Positions 31,830 through 40,866 of a DNA stretch of 45,642 nucleotides are shown piece by piece. Location: IMG/VR virus record IMGVR_UViG_3300030388_000748, positions 1 to 45,642 of that record. One strand, 5' to 3'. The notes below the pieces were generated by a model. It saw only the letters and a program-made list of their open reading frames with translations, did not search any database and had not been told where the DNA came from. Position numbers and translations under genes: made by a program. The DNA is from a virus. Every line of letters begins with the position of its first letter. Position 1 is the stretch's first letter.

Positions 31830-33027
31830 AGATGAGAATGTAATAGGTACAGGTAAAACTGCTAAGTTACATTCATCCGGTATTGAATATAATTTTGATG
31901 GATACTGGATGGGCAACACAAGCAATTGGCACATAGGACATGAAGAAAGAAAAGAGATTGGTATTGATTTTAAACCAACAGAAACTTTCACTATACAAGA
32001 TAAGACTCTATATAGATTTCCAAAACTAGATTTACCTAGACAAAAAGTGGACTTACTTAAAGAGAAATATAACTGTAAAGTTATAAGAGATCCACAAAAA
32101 GCTGATGTTCATATAGTATCAGAAAAGTTTTTTAATGATTTATTTGATTGTGAGTGGAATAAATGTGTTCCATTCAAATTATTCTTTGAATTCTTGACAG
32201 ATATTAAAAATGCATCTCTGTTATCTGATGCTGCATTGGATAAAGCTAGAGAGATGGTTAATTCATTAGATAAAGATTTAATGGTACGTGTTAATATACC
32301 TTACAATTATAATCAAGGTGCAAAAACTCAAGATATAACAGATAGTTTTAAAAGTTTTGTTGATGTTATGTATGAAAAACATAATGTCACTGTTCCTGGT
32401 AGTAGAGATATTGTTTTACATGAATCAGATGCTCCAACTTATCAAGGTATATTAGATGCATTGTCTACTAAGACTATATTATATGATACAGCCATCACAG
32501 CTATAATTGATGAAGAACTGGCTACTATAGAAAATAGTGAGTATAATAATGTTGAAGCAATGGTTAAAAGTAATGATAGGCAAAACAGATCTTTAGCTTT
32601 AGAAATGCTAGCAAACTGTAACCTGGAAAAATCTTTTGATGTTGTTAGTAGTGTATATTATTGGAACTATGATTGGCTTAAGGATACAGATAACTGGAAC
32701 AGTGTTAATGTAAAAGCAATGAGAAGGAGACTAGAAAAATATTCTAATTGTGGTAATCAAACATCAATCTGGCCCTATAATAACTTTATTAAGAGTTTAA
32801 TTGATGACAATAAATTAACTAAATTTGCATTAGATCATACAAGAGAAAGATTAATGAGAGTTGTTCTGGATTCTTTAATTGGTAAAACAGCAGAAGTATT
32901 TGCAATAAACTTGTCAGACTTAAGATTAAAAGATAACTTACTAAATAATTTAATAATAGAAAAAAATGAGCAAGCAAAAACAGAAGGACTTGAGACTGAT
33001 GATATCACAGACAATCTTATTGTATAA
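31795..33027 (+). CDS. Unknown protein, paralogue B (410 aa)
   Basis: Overlaps paralogue A by 35 bases. After a Lys-rich start it has GYWMGNTSNWHIGHEERKEI, then the shared domain (TLYRFPKLDLPRQKVDLLKE). The rest is helical and acidic, with a repeated pattern around NSLDKDLMVRVNIPYNYNQG and NDNKLTKFALDHTRERLM. It has no catalytic signature I can name. Length and domain order are similar to paralogue A, so an ancient duplication is probable. Confidence 0.65.
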   Translation: MKKKLVISFQIRDENVIGTGKTAKLHSSGIEYNFDGYWMGNTSNWHIGHEERKEIGIDFKPTETFTIQDKTLYRFPKLDLPRQKVDLLKEKYNCKVIRDPQKADVHIVSEKFFNDLFDCEWNKCVPFKLFFEFLTDIKNASLLSDAALDKAREMVNSLDKDLMVRVNIPYNYNQGAKTQDITDSFKSFVDVMYEKHNVTVPGSRDIVLHESDAPTYQGILDALSTKTILYDTAITAIIDEELATIENSEYNNVEAMVKSNDRQNRSLALEMLANCNLEKSFDVVSSVYYWNYDWLKDTDNWNSVNVKAMRRRLEKYSNCGNQTSIWPYNNFIKSLIDDNKLTKFALDHTRERLMRVVLDSLIGKTAEVFAINLSDLRLKDNLLNNLIIEKNEQAKTEGLETDDITDNLIV

Positions 33028-33124
33028 AGAAAAAGTACATCAAACACCTGAAGTTATATTAGCAATACAAAAACTTCAACAAAAGCTTGATATAATTGAA
33101 AATCCAAAAAATGAAAAGAAATGA
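32966..33124 (+). CDS. Small helical protein between two long genes (52 aa)
   Basis: MSKQKQKDLRLMISQTILLY, then KEKVHQTPEVILAIQKLQQK, ending NPKNEKK. It overlaps the end of paralogue B by 62 bases in another frame and the start of the nuclease gene by 14 bases. The amphipathic, Lys-rich helical composition is that of a real protein. No function is recognised. Confidence 0.5.
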   Translation: MSKQKQKDLRLMISQTILLYKEKVHQTPEVILAIQKLQQKLDIIENPKNEKK

Positions 33125-34097
33125 ACAACAAGAAGAAAAGTTTTATGCAAACAAAAAGTTTTGCTTTAGCTATTCTTCTTTAAATAAATTATTATTTTCA
33201 CCATCCTTATTTTATAAGGACTATATACTATTTGATAGAGAAGTAAGAACAGACAAGCACCTTGTAGAAGGTAAGCTTGTTCACTGTTTATTATTTGAAC
33301 CTGAAAACTTACATAAGAAGTTTAATATTGTACCAGGTAAAGCACCAAGTGATAACATTAGAAAAGTAATGAAAGATATGTCTATTCATACTAATGCAGA
33401 AACATTAGATCTATGTGAGGTACAGGCCTTAGAATCATTAAAAACTTTAAATCTTTTCCAGTCTCTTAAAACAGATGCACAAAGACTAAATAAAGTTATT
33501 ACTGAGGATAATGAACCATATTGGAAGTTCTTATCTAATACTAATATAGATGTAGTAGATCAAGATACTCTTCAGAACTGTATAGGTAAGGTTGCTATAT
33601 TAGAGGATAACAAAGATGTTACAGAATTATTTAAAACAACTGAGACAGATTTTGAATTAGATAATATAACAACGCACAGTGAACAGTATCTAAAATCTGA
33701 TTTACAAAAGATGCCATTTGGTTTACATGGATATGTAGATTATTATCAGGTTGACACAGATAAGAAAGAAGTTATTATTTGTGATTTAAAAACATCAGGT
33801 AAAACTATTACTGATTTTAGTGAGTCAGTAGATTATTATAACTATTGGCTTCAGGCTGCTATATACTCTAAACTAGTGTATGATACCCTGGGAGATGATA
33901 AGGATGAGTATAAAATTTTGTTTAAGTTTATTGTTATAGATAAATATAACCAAGTTTATGTATTTGATGTATCAGATCAATCTATGAATGACTGGGCAGA
34001 TGGTCTAGGTGGTTCATTAAAAACAGCTGAATTTCATTATAATAGTAAAAATTATAGTTTACCTATGGAATTCTTAGTGAATAAAGTTAAATTATAA
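33111..34097 (+). CDS. PD-(D/E)XK nuclease of the RecB/Cas4 class (328 aa)
   Basis: The start is the ATG at 33111; an earlier TTG is less likely. The N-terminal FSYSSLNKLLFSPSLFYKDY and LVEGKLVHCLLFEPE segments match the first two motifs of this class. The active site is VDYYQVDTDKKEVIICDLKT (D210, D225, K227), with the following Gln motif in YWLQAAIYSKL (Q248). It is probably the exonuclease that works with the Sak4-type recombination proteins, generating single-stranded ends. It has no iron-sulphur Cys cluster. A related nuclease is in the late block (7830-8645). Confidence 0.84.
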   Translation: MKRNEQQEEKFYANKKFCFSYSSLNKLLFSPSLFYKDYILFDREVRTDKHLVEGKLVHCLLFEPENLHKKFNIVPGKAPSDNIRKVMKDMSIHTNAETLDLCEVQALESLKTLNLFQSLKTDAQRLNKVITEDNEPYWKFLSNTNIDVVDQDTLQNCIGKVAILEDNKDVTELFKTTETDFELDNITTHSEQYLKSDLQKMPFGLHGYVDYYQVDTDKKEVIICDLKTSGKTITDFSESVDYYNYWLQAAIYSKLVYDTLGDDKDEYKILFKFIVIDKYNQVYVFDVSDQSMNDWADGLGGSLKTAEFHYNSKNYSLPMEFLVNKVKL

Positions 34098-34098
34098 T

Positions 34099-34674
34099 AT
34101 GGGTGTTTACACAGATTATTTTCAAAAGAGTAAAGTTTTTATGTATCCTTTATTAGGATTAAAAAAAGGCTTATCACATGTTCCTAAGCAAACTTATATA
34201 GCTTGGGAAGATGTGTACTCTGTTGATGATAGGATGTTTTTATGTTTATATCATACAAAAATGAATGATGTATTTAAAGTATTTGTTAAGCAGAACTTAC
34301 TGACTAACAAATACTTTTTAAAACAGATTGAGCTAGATAAAGCTAGACATTTATTTGTATTTGACTTTAATAAAATAAAGTTTGACTATGATAACTTCAT
34401 TGCAGGTAAGTATTCAAGATTTACTGTAGATGGAAAAATCAATATATTAGATTTCTTTGGTTATGATGATAAGGTAAGTGAATATATACATTCATTTCTA
34501 TCACCGGAAGAGAGTCATGATGAGTATGCTAAATTCCTAGGAGTAGATCCAGAAGATATAGCTAATGTGCATGAGATATGCACACCACCAGACTTAGACA
34601 AAGAAACAATGATAGATAATAATTATATTATTTCTCAATTATTAAAGGATAGTTTTATATCTTTGAAAAAATAA
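34099..34674 (+). CDS. Unknown replication-block protein (191 aa)
   Basis: Begins MGVYTDYFQKSKVFMYPLLG and is rich in aromatic residues (FMYPLLGLKK, FGYDDKVSEYIHSFL). The middle has mixed strands and helices and the C-terminus is helical. I recall proteins with this YFQKSKVFLYPLLG-type start in other crAss-like phages, without known function. It starts 1 base after the nuclease gene. Confidence 0.62.
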   Translation: MGVYTDYFQKSKVFMYPLLGLKKGLSHVPKQTYIAWEDVYSVDDRMFLCLYHTKMNDVFKVFVKQNLLTNKYFLKQIELDKARHLFVFDFNKIKFDYDNFIAGKYSRFTVDGKINILDFFGYDDKVSEYIHSFLSPEESHDEYAKFLGVDPEDIANVHEICTPPDLDKETMIDNNYIISQLLKDSFISLKK

Positions 34675-34683
34675 AAATATATT

Positions 34684-35100
34684 ATGGCACAAATTGGACA
34701 GAACATGATGTTAGTTAATTCTACCTTCAGAAACACAAAATCCTTTACATTAATACCTGTGAGTTCAGACTCACCATACGTAGAAGCTATGTTTGACCCA
34801 TCGTCAAGCATCTTAGCTGTTATCAGTAAAGTTATGAAACAATCATATCACATGGTTCCTAAATTAGATGATGAAGGACAACCAATGAGATTAAAAAATC
34901 CTAACCAACAGACTGGTAAAACTGTCAAAGAAGAAAGAAGACTAGTAGATACATTCTCTGAATTCTACTTATCAGATAAACAAGATATACTCAGCTTTAT
35001 AGCAATGTTTGCAGTAAACTCAGAACACTTCAGTGTTGAAGAATTCTTTGTAGACACAAAAGAAACTAAGGTTTCAAAGCTTATAGTACCAGGTCAATAG
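34684..35100 (+). CDS. Unknown small protein (138 aa)
   Basis: Begins MAQIGQNMMLVNSTFRNTKS. A beta-rich N-terminal half (FTLIPVSSDSPYVEAMFDPS), a flexible Lys/Asn/Gln loop near residue 70-80, then helices (FSEFYLSDKQDILSFIAMFA). Neighbours suggest a replication accessory. It is followed by a terminator at 35131-35153. Confidence 0.6.
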   Translation: MAQIGQNMMLVNSTFRNTKSFTLIPVSSDSPYVEAMFDPSSSILAVISKVMKQSYHMVPKLDDEGQPMRLKNPNQQTGKTVKEERRLVDTFSEFYLSDKQDILSFIAMFAVNSEHFSVEEFFVDTKETKVSKLIVPGQ

Positions 35101-35130
35101 TCTATACATGTTGACTCTTTAAAAAGGAAG

Positions 35131-35153
35131 GCCCATTGATTTGGGCTTTTTTT
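35131..35153 (+). terminator. Intrinsic terminator before the polymerase gene
   Basis: GCCCA (35131-35135) pairs with TGGGC (35142-35146), then seven T. It ends 21 bases before the polymerase ATG, so the polymerase needs its own promoter or read-through. Confidence 0.7.
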
Positions 35154-35174
35154 GGCTCTAAAACATAAAATTAT

Positions 35175-37166
35175 ATGAGACATTGGGTGATGGATTATGA
35201 AACATTGGCTAATTGTTTTACAGGTGTATTTGAACATTACAAGACTCAAGAAACTGAGATCTTTGTAGTTCATGATCTGCAAAATGATTTACCAGAGTTT
35301 ATTAATTTTTTAGAAAATAACATAAGAAACAAAGAGTGGCACATATCCTACAATGGATTAGCATTTGATGCACAGGTCACTCATTATATACTAGATAATC
35401 ACTTTCTATGGAAAAGCTTAAGTGGTTGTGAAGTAGCAGCTATTATCTATACATATGCTCAAAGATGTATTACTAAGTCTAATAAGAAAGAGTTTAGTGA
35501 TTACCCTCAGTGGAAAATGAAAATGGGTCAGATAGATGTATTTAAAATGCATCACTGGGATAATCCTGCTAAGCGGTCTAGTCTAAAGTGGATACAGTAT
35601 AGTATGGATTGGCAGAATATACTTGATATGCCTATTCATCATGAGACACTTATATCTACACAATCTGAAATAGACACAATCTTAGAGTATTGTATAAATG
35701 ATGTAAAATCAACAAAAGAAATATTTGTTAGAGCTCATTCACAGATAAAACTAAGAAAAGAACTTACTGATACATATGATATAAATTTGTATAGTGCTTC
35801 TGAACCTAGAATAAGTAAAGAATTATTTGGATTTTATTTAAGTCAGAAACTTAACATACCTAAAAGAGATCTTAAACAGATGAGAACTCATAGAGGTACA
35901 ATTAAAGTTGCTGATATAATACTTCCATGTGTAAACTTTACATCTGCTGAGTTTAGAATGATACATGAAAGGTTTAAATCATTAGAAGTACATGCTTCAA
36001 GTTTAAAGGGAAGTTTTAAATACCATATAAATTATAAAAATGTGAAAACAGATTTTGGTTTAGGTGGTGTTCATGGTGCGGCTAAGAAAGGTATTTATGA
36101 AAGTGATGATGATATGATTATTATGTCATCAGATGTTACAAGTTTTTATCCTAACCTAGCCATAAAGAATAAGTTTGCACCGGGTCACTTCCCTGTAGAT
36201 GAATTCTGTGATCAGTATGAATGGTTCTTTGAAGAACGTAAGAAGATTCCTAAGAGCAATCCTATGAACTATGTATATAAGATTATACTTAATTCAACCT
36301 TTGGTCTTAGCAATGATGAAAACAGCTTCTTTTATGATCCTGAGCTTTGTTTAAAGATAACAATCAATGGTCAATTGACTTTAATGATGTTATATGAACA
36401 AGTAATGGAACAGATACCGGGTGCAGTAGCATTGTTACAGAATACAGATGGTATAGAAACTTTAATTCCTAGAGAGTATAAAGATCTATATATGGAAATA
36501 TGTAATAACTGGGAGAAAATTACTAATCTGAACTTAGAACATGATGAATATCAAAAACTTATCTTAGCAGATGTCAACAATTACATTGGTGTGAATAACT
36601 ACGTGGATGTTGACATTACTAAGTGGAGAGAAACTAAACAGAGTCAGCCTCATTACTTATTTAAAGTAGAGAATGATAAATTTAGTTTTGCACCAGTAAA
36701 GTTAAAAGGTAGGTTTGACTTTCATAATTTACAACTTCATAAAAATAAGTCAAAGTTAGTAATACCTAAAGCTATATATCAATACTTTGTTAATGATATA
36801 CTGCCTGAGCAATATTTAGATGAGAATAAAAACATTCTTGATTATTGTATAGGAGGTAAATCTAAAGGAGACTGGAAGCAAGTTGCTAGAGGTATAACTA
36901 AAGGTGTGTTTGAAGAAGAGGATTTACAAAAGATCAATAGATATTTTATCTCTAAAGATGGAGTTAAGATGGTCAAGGTCAACAAGACAGATGGTAGAGA
37001 AATACAATTAGAAGCTGGTAAATGGCTGCAAACTGTATATAATAAGATGGAAGTGGAACCTAAATGGGAAAACTATAATATTAACAAAGCTTACTATATA
37101 CAAGCAATTGAAACAGAAATTAATAGTATATTGTCTGTACCAACAAATCAATTAAAATTATTTTAA
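35175..37166 (+). CDS. Family B DNA polymerase (663 aa)
   Basis: The replicative polymerase with proofreading. Exonuclease motifs: Exo I VMDYET (D7), Exo II HISYNGLAFDAQ (N60, D65) and Exo III YCINDVKST (D176). Polymerase motifs: A with SSDVTSFYPNLAI (D320), B with KIILNSTFG (K369, N373, G377), and C with LQNTDGIETL (D425), where the usual D-T-D is N-T-D. A GGVHG loop precedes motif A. At 663 residues it is short and lacks the usual N-terminal extensions. crAss-like phages carry either family A or family B enzymes; this one is family B. Toprim primase and DnaB-type helicase are encoded upstream. Confidence 0.92.
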   Translation: MRHWVMDYETLANCFTGVFEHYKTQETEIFVVHDLQNDLPEFINFLENNIRNKEWHISYNGLAFDAQVTHYILDNHFLWKSLSGCEVAAIIYTYAQRCITKSNKKEFSDYPQWKMKMGQIDVFKMHHWDNPAKRSSLKWIQYSMDWQNILDMPIHHETLISTQSEIDTILEYCINDVKSTKEIFVRAHSQIKLRKELTDTYDINLYSASEPRISKELFGFYLSQKLNIPKRDLKQMRTHRGTIKVADIILPCVNFTSAEFRMIHERFKSLEVHASSLKGSFKYHINYKNVKTDFGLGGVHGAAKKGIYESDDDMIIMSSDVTSFYPNLAIKNKFAPGHFPVDEFCDQYEWFFEERKKIPKSNPMNYVYKIILNSTFGLSNDENSFFYDPELCLKITINGQLTLMMLYEQVMEQIPGAVALLQNTDGIETLIPREYKDLYMEICNNWEKITNLNLEHDEYQKLILADVNNYIGVNNYVDVDITKWRETKQSQPHYLFKVENDKFSFAPVKLKGRFDFHNLQLHKNKSKLVIPKAIYQYFVNDILPEQYLDENKNILDYCIGGKSKGDWKQVARGITKGVFEEEDLQKINRYFISKDGVKMVKVNKTDGREIQLEAGKWLQTVYNKMEVEPKWENYNINKAYYIQAIETEINSILSVPTNQLKLF

Positions 37167-37170
37167 AACT

Positions 37171-37476
37171 ATGGATTATTTTGAATTAGAATCAGTCGTG
37201 GAAACATGGGCTCATGAAAAAGGTATTCTTGTTAAAGCCACACCAATGGCCCAGGCACTGAAGACATTAGAAGAAACAACAGAACTCTGCACGGCTATCA
37301 ATAATGATGACCGTGCTGAGATTATAGATGCTATGGGAGATATAATGGTAACATTAATCATCCAGGCAAAGATGCAAGGACTTTCCCTAGAGGAATGCCT
37401 TGAATCTGCATATCATGTAATAAGTAAAAGAACAGGTAAAATGATTAACGGTCAATTTGTAAAAGACAAAGAATAA
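37171..37476 (+). CDS. MazG-like nucleotide pyrophosphohydrolase (101 aa)
   Basis: Hydrolyses nucleoside triphosphates to monophosphates plus pyrophosphate. The family metal motifs are visible: LEETTEL (E34, E35, E38) and [11 protein letters not shown] (E50, D53, D57), separated by about 15 residues. It has a single domain, as in phage MazG proteins. In phages such enzymes are thought to lower alarmone or aberrant nucleotides. It begins 4 bases after the polymerase gene and is followed by GroEL. Confidence 0.82.
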   Translation: MDYFELESVVETWAHEKGILVKATPMAQALKTLEETTELCTAINNDDRAEIIDAMGDIMVTLIIQAKMQGLSLEECLESAYHVISKRTGKMINGQFVKDKE

Positions 37477-39129
<1,653 letters not shown>

Positions 39130-39133
39130 AAAA

Positions 39134-39165
39134 CTTGTCTGAGTCAAGTTAATTTATTATATTTA
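39134..39165 (+). promoter_or_regulatory. Candidate promoter downstream of groEL
   Basis: CTTG (39134-39137), 20 bases, then TATATTTA (39158-39165): one mismatch in each box relative to TTTG / TANNTTTG. It is 21 bases before the ATG at 39186. A small inverted repeat AACTTG/CAAGTT (39132-39150) overlaps it and may also end the groEL transcript. Confidence 0.33.
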
Positions 39166-39185
39166 CACCTTAATAGTTTAAACTT

Positions 39186-40067
39186 ATGGGATACACAAAA
39201 CCAAAAGAGACTTCTAGACATTACTTAGAAGCACAAACTTTACCTAATCATGGTAAAAGTTACACAGTTATATCACACAAACAAGTGATAGATAACACAA
39301 TGAATCTATTGACTCAGTCAGGATTCACTATAATTAAAGAGATCTATAGATCTAATATGAATGCTAATGTAGCACAGGGGATATATCATATCCAGCCTAA
39401 CAACCCATCTGATTCACAGATAATGAATGAAGAAGAACTTGGGATGATGTTTGCATGGACTAATTCATATGATAAAAGCACACGTTTTCAATGTGCAATT
39501 GGTGCATATGTTAAGGTATGTTCTAATGGTATGGTTGCTGGAGAGATGATGAATTTCAAAAGAAAACATACTGGAACAGCAGACCGTGACGTTAAAACTC
39601 ACATGTCTGATCAAATTAAAAATGCTGAAAAGTACTATAAGAGAATCATAACTGATAAGGATTTTTTAAAGTCAATTACTATTGATTGTAAAGAGTCATC
39701 TGAATTAGTTGGTAGATTGTTTATTGATGAAGATATGTTAGACACACAACAGTTGTCTAGTATAAAAGCAGAAATAGATAAGCCTTCTTATGATTATAAT
39801 ACTGATGAAAACTCTGCATGGGCATTTTATAATCATATAACACATGCATTAAAGAAAGCACATCCAAGAGATTGGTTAGTTGATCAGCAAAATTTTCATG
39901 ACTTTATTACAAATGAACTTATTAATCCTAATTTATATTTAGCTAATGAGATCAATACTGATAACAGCTTAATAGATATAACTATGCAAGATGTTGTTGA
40001 GGTAGTAATTGATGAAGATATAACTGATAAAAGATTAATGCAAGAAATGTATATGGGACGTATATGA
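39186..40067 (+). CDS. DUF932-like protein (293 aa)
   Basis: Central residues TRFQCAIGAYVKVCSNGMVA then GEMMNFKRKHTGTADRDVKT match the DUF932 pattern (C-S-N-G-M), a family common in phages and plasmids whose function is unknown. The N-terminus is soluble and includes YTVISHKQVIDNTMNLLTQS; the C-terminus is acidic with EDITDKRLMQEMYMG. Cellular location and substrate cannot be inferred. It has a candidate promoter upstream and overlaps a tiny membrane peptide by 4 bases. Confidence 0.68.
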   Translation: MGYTKPKETSRHYLEAQTLPNHGKSYTVISHKQVIDNTMNLLTQSGFTIIKEIYRSNMNANVAQGIYHIQPNNPSDSQIMNEEELGMMFAWTNSYDKSTRFQCAIGAYVKVCSNGMVAGEMMNFKRKHTGTADRDVKTHMSDQIKNAEKYYKRIITDKDFLKSITIDCKESSELVGRLFIDEDMLDTQQLSSIKAEIDKPSYDYNTDENSAWAFYNHITHALKKAHPRDWLVDQQNFHDFITNELINPNLYLANEINTDNSLIDITMQDVVEVVIDEDITDKRLMQEMYMGRI

Positions 40068-40144
40068 CAAACGAATTAATAATTTGGGTAATTATTATGA
40101 TAGTTTGTTTATATATAATCTACAATAGATCATTAGGTGATTAG
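40064..40144 (+). CDS. Tiny single-pass membrane peptide (26 aa)
   Basis: MTNELIIWVIIMIVCLYIIY then NRSLGD, almost entirely one membrane segment. The start overlaps the previous stop (ATGA), and the stop falls one base before a terminator hairpin, so the frame fits the operon exactly. It resembles the 34-residue peptide at 18943. Confidence 0.45.
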   Translation: MTNELIIWVIIMIVCLYIIYNRSLGD

Positions 40145-40171
40145 CAAGGGCTTGTAATGGGCCCTTGTTCA
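40145..40171 (+). terminator. Hairpin terminator with weak T-tract
   Basis: CAAGGGC (40145-40151) pairs with GCCCTTG (40161-40167), followed by TTCATTAC. The stem is strong but the tail is poor, so termination is probably partial. Confidence 0.5.
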
Positions 40172-40190
40172 TTACATAAAAAAAAATTAT

Positions 40191-40556
40191 ATGACATCTG
40201 AAGAAAGAAAAAAAAGACCTGTCTTCACAGGCGTATTAAAATATTTCCCGGATGCATTGATGGAAATTGCTAGAGTATCATTAGCTGGCAATGAACAACA
40301 TCATCCTAATAAACCTTTACACTGGGACCGTAATAAATCCAATGATGATTTGGATGCACTGACTAGACATCTTATAGATGCAGGAACAATAGATGATGAT
40401 GGAATCCGTCACACTGCTAAAGTTGCTTGGCGTGCATTAGCATGTCTACAAAAAGAACTAGAATCTGATAAAAAATATGACACAGCTGTTATTGAAGAAA
40501 ATGATAGGATGAATATTATAGGTCAGAATGGTAATGATGGTTTACATTATGAGTAA
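40191..40556 (+). CDS. DUF5664-like, dATP/dGTP diphosphohydrolase-like protein (121 aa)
   Basis: The order GVLKYFPDALMEIARVSLAG, then NEQHHPNKPLHWDR, then SNDDLDALTRHLIDAG and KVAWRALACLQKEL fits the family whose members include the dGTP/dATP diphosphohydrolase of Z-genome phages (MazZ). The family is MazG-related in fold, with acidic residues in helices. No PurZ or DatZ-like gene is visible in the window, so full Z-DNA synthesis is not indicated; trimming of the dNTP pool is the modest reading. With the MazG-like gene at 37171 it makes two nucleotide pyrophosphatases in one early block. Confidence 0.66.
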   Translation: MTSEERKKRPVFTGVLKYFPDALMEIARVSLAGNEQHHPNKPLHWDRNKSNDDLDALTRHLIDAGTIDDDGIRHTAKVAWRALACLQKELESDKKYDTAVIEENDRMNIIGQNGNDGLHYE

Positions 40557-40598
40557 AAAATCAAAAACAAGTAACATAGTAGTAATATGGCCTAGTAG

Positions 40599-40686
40599 AA
40601 GGGGAGTTGGGGTATTCCCACTTAACTTTACGGGTGTTTAAGAGCATCCTTTAATTTTATTATTGGACTCCCCTTTTATTTTTTAT
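40599..40686 (+). terminator. Large convergent hairpin between early and late blocks
   Basis: AAGGGGAGT (40599-40607) pairs with ACTCCCCTT (40667-40675), then TTATTTTTTATT. The 59-base loop holds two further hairpins: TGGG/CCCA (40608-40620) and GGGTG/CATCC (40632-40649, one G-T pair). The right arm abuts the minus-strand gene at 40676. It probably ends plus-strand transcription. It also has the size of a tRNA, but lacks the T-arm GTTCGA, so I do not call one. Confidence 0.6.
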
Positions 40687-40855
40687 TATACTGATCAGAC
40701 ATAATTGTATTCATTGAACCTAATACAGTCTTGTCTGAGGTGGGCCTAAACCCACCCTTTGAAGCTGTTTCTACAGGTGGTACTATGGAAGTTTGTTTTT
40801 GAATATTTCTTCCTTTACCATATGGTGTCATTTCTGGACTAGTGTTCTTTGTCAT
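40676..40855 (-). CDS. Small protein (59 aa)
   Basis: MTKNTSPEMTPYGKGRNIQK, then QTSIVPPVETASKGGFRPTS and ending DQYNKK. It is hydrophilic and proline/serine/threonine-rich and has no hydrophobic core, so it may be a disordered binding peptide. It lies 11 bases after the 1029-residue tail gene on the same strand, and its stop adjoins the convergent terminator. A palindrome GGTGGG-CCTAAA-CCCACC (40739-40756) is inside the frame. Tail assembly helper is only a guess from position. Confidence 0.52.
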   Translation of the reverse strand: MTKNTSPEMTPYGKGRNIQKQTSIVPPVETASKGGFRPTSDKTVLGSMNTIMSDQYNKK

Positions 40856-40866
40856 AATAATTTATT

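Noticed and set aside
40549-40641. 30-codon frame overlapping the end of the DUF5664-like gene
   Set aside because: It lies inside the structured terminator region and its composition is not convincing.
40599-40675. tRNA-like size and 7-9 base outer stem
   Set aside because: There is no T-arm GTTCGA, the D-arm loop would be too short, and the anticodon-arm position is wrong by five bases. I treat it as a hairpin.
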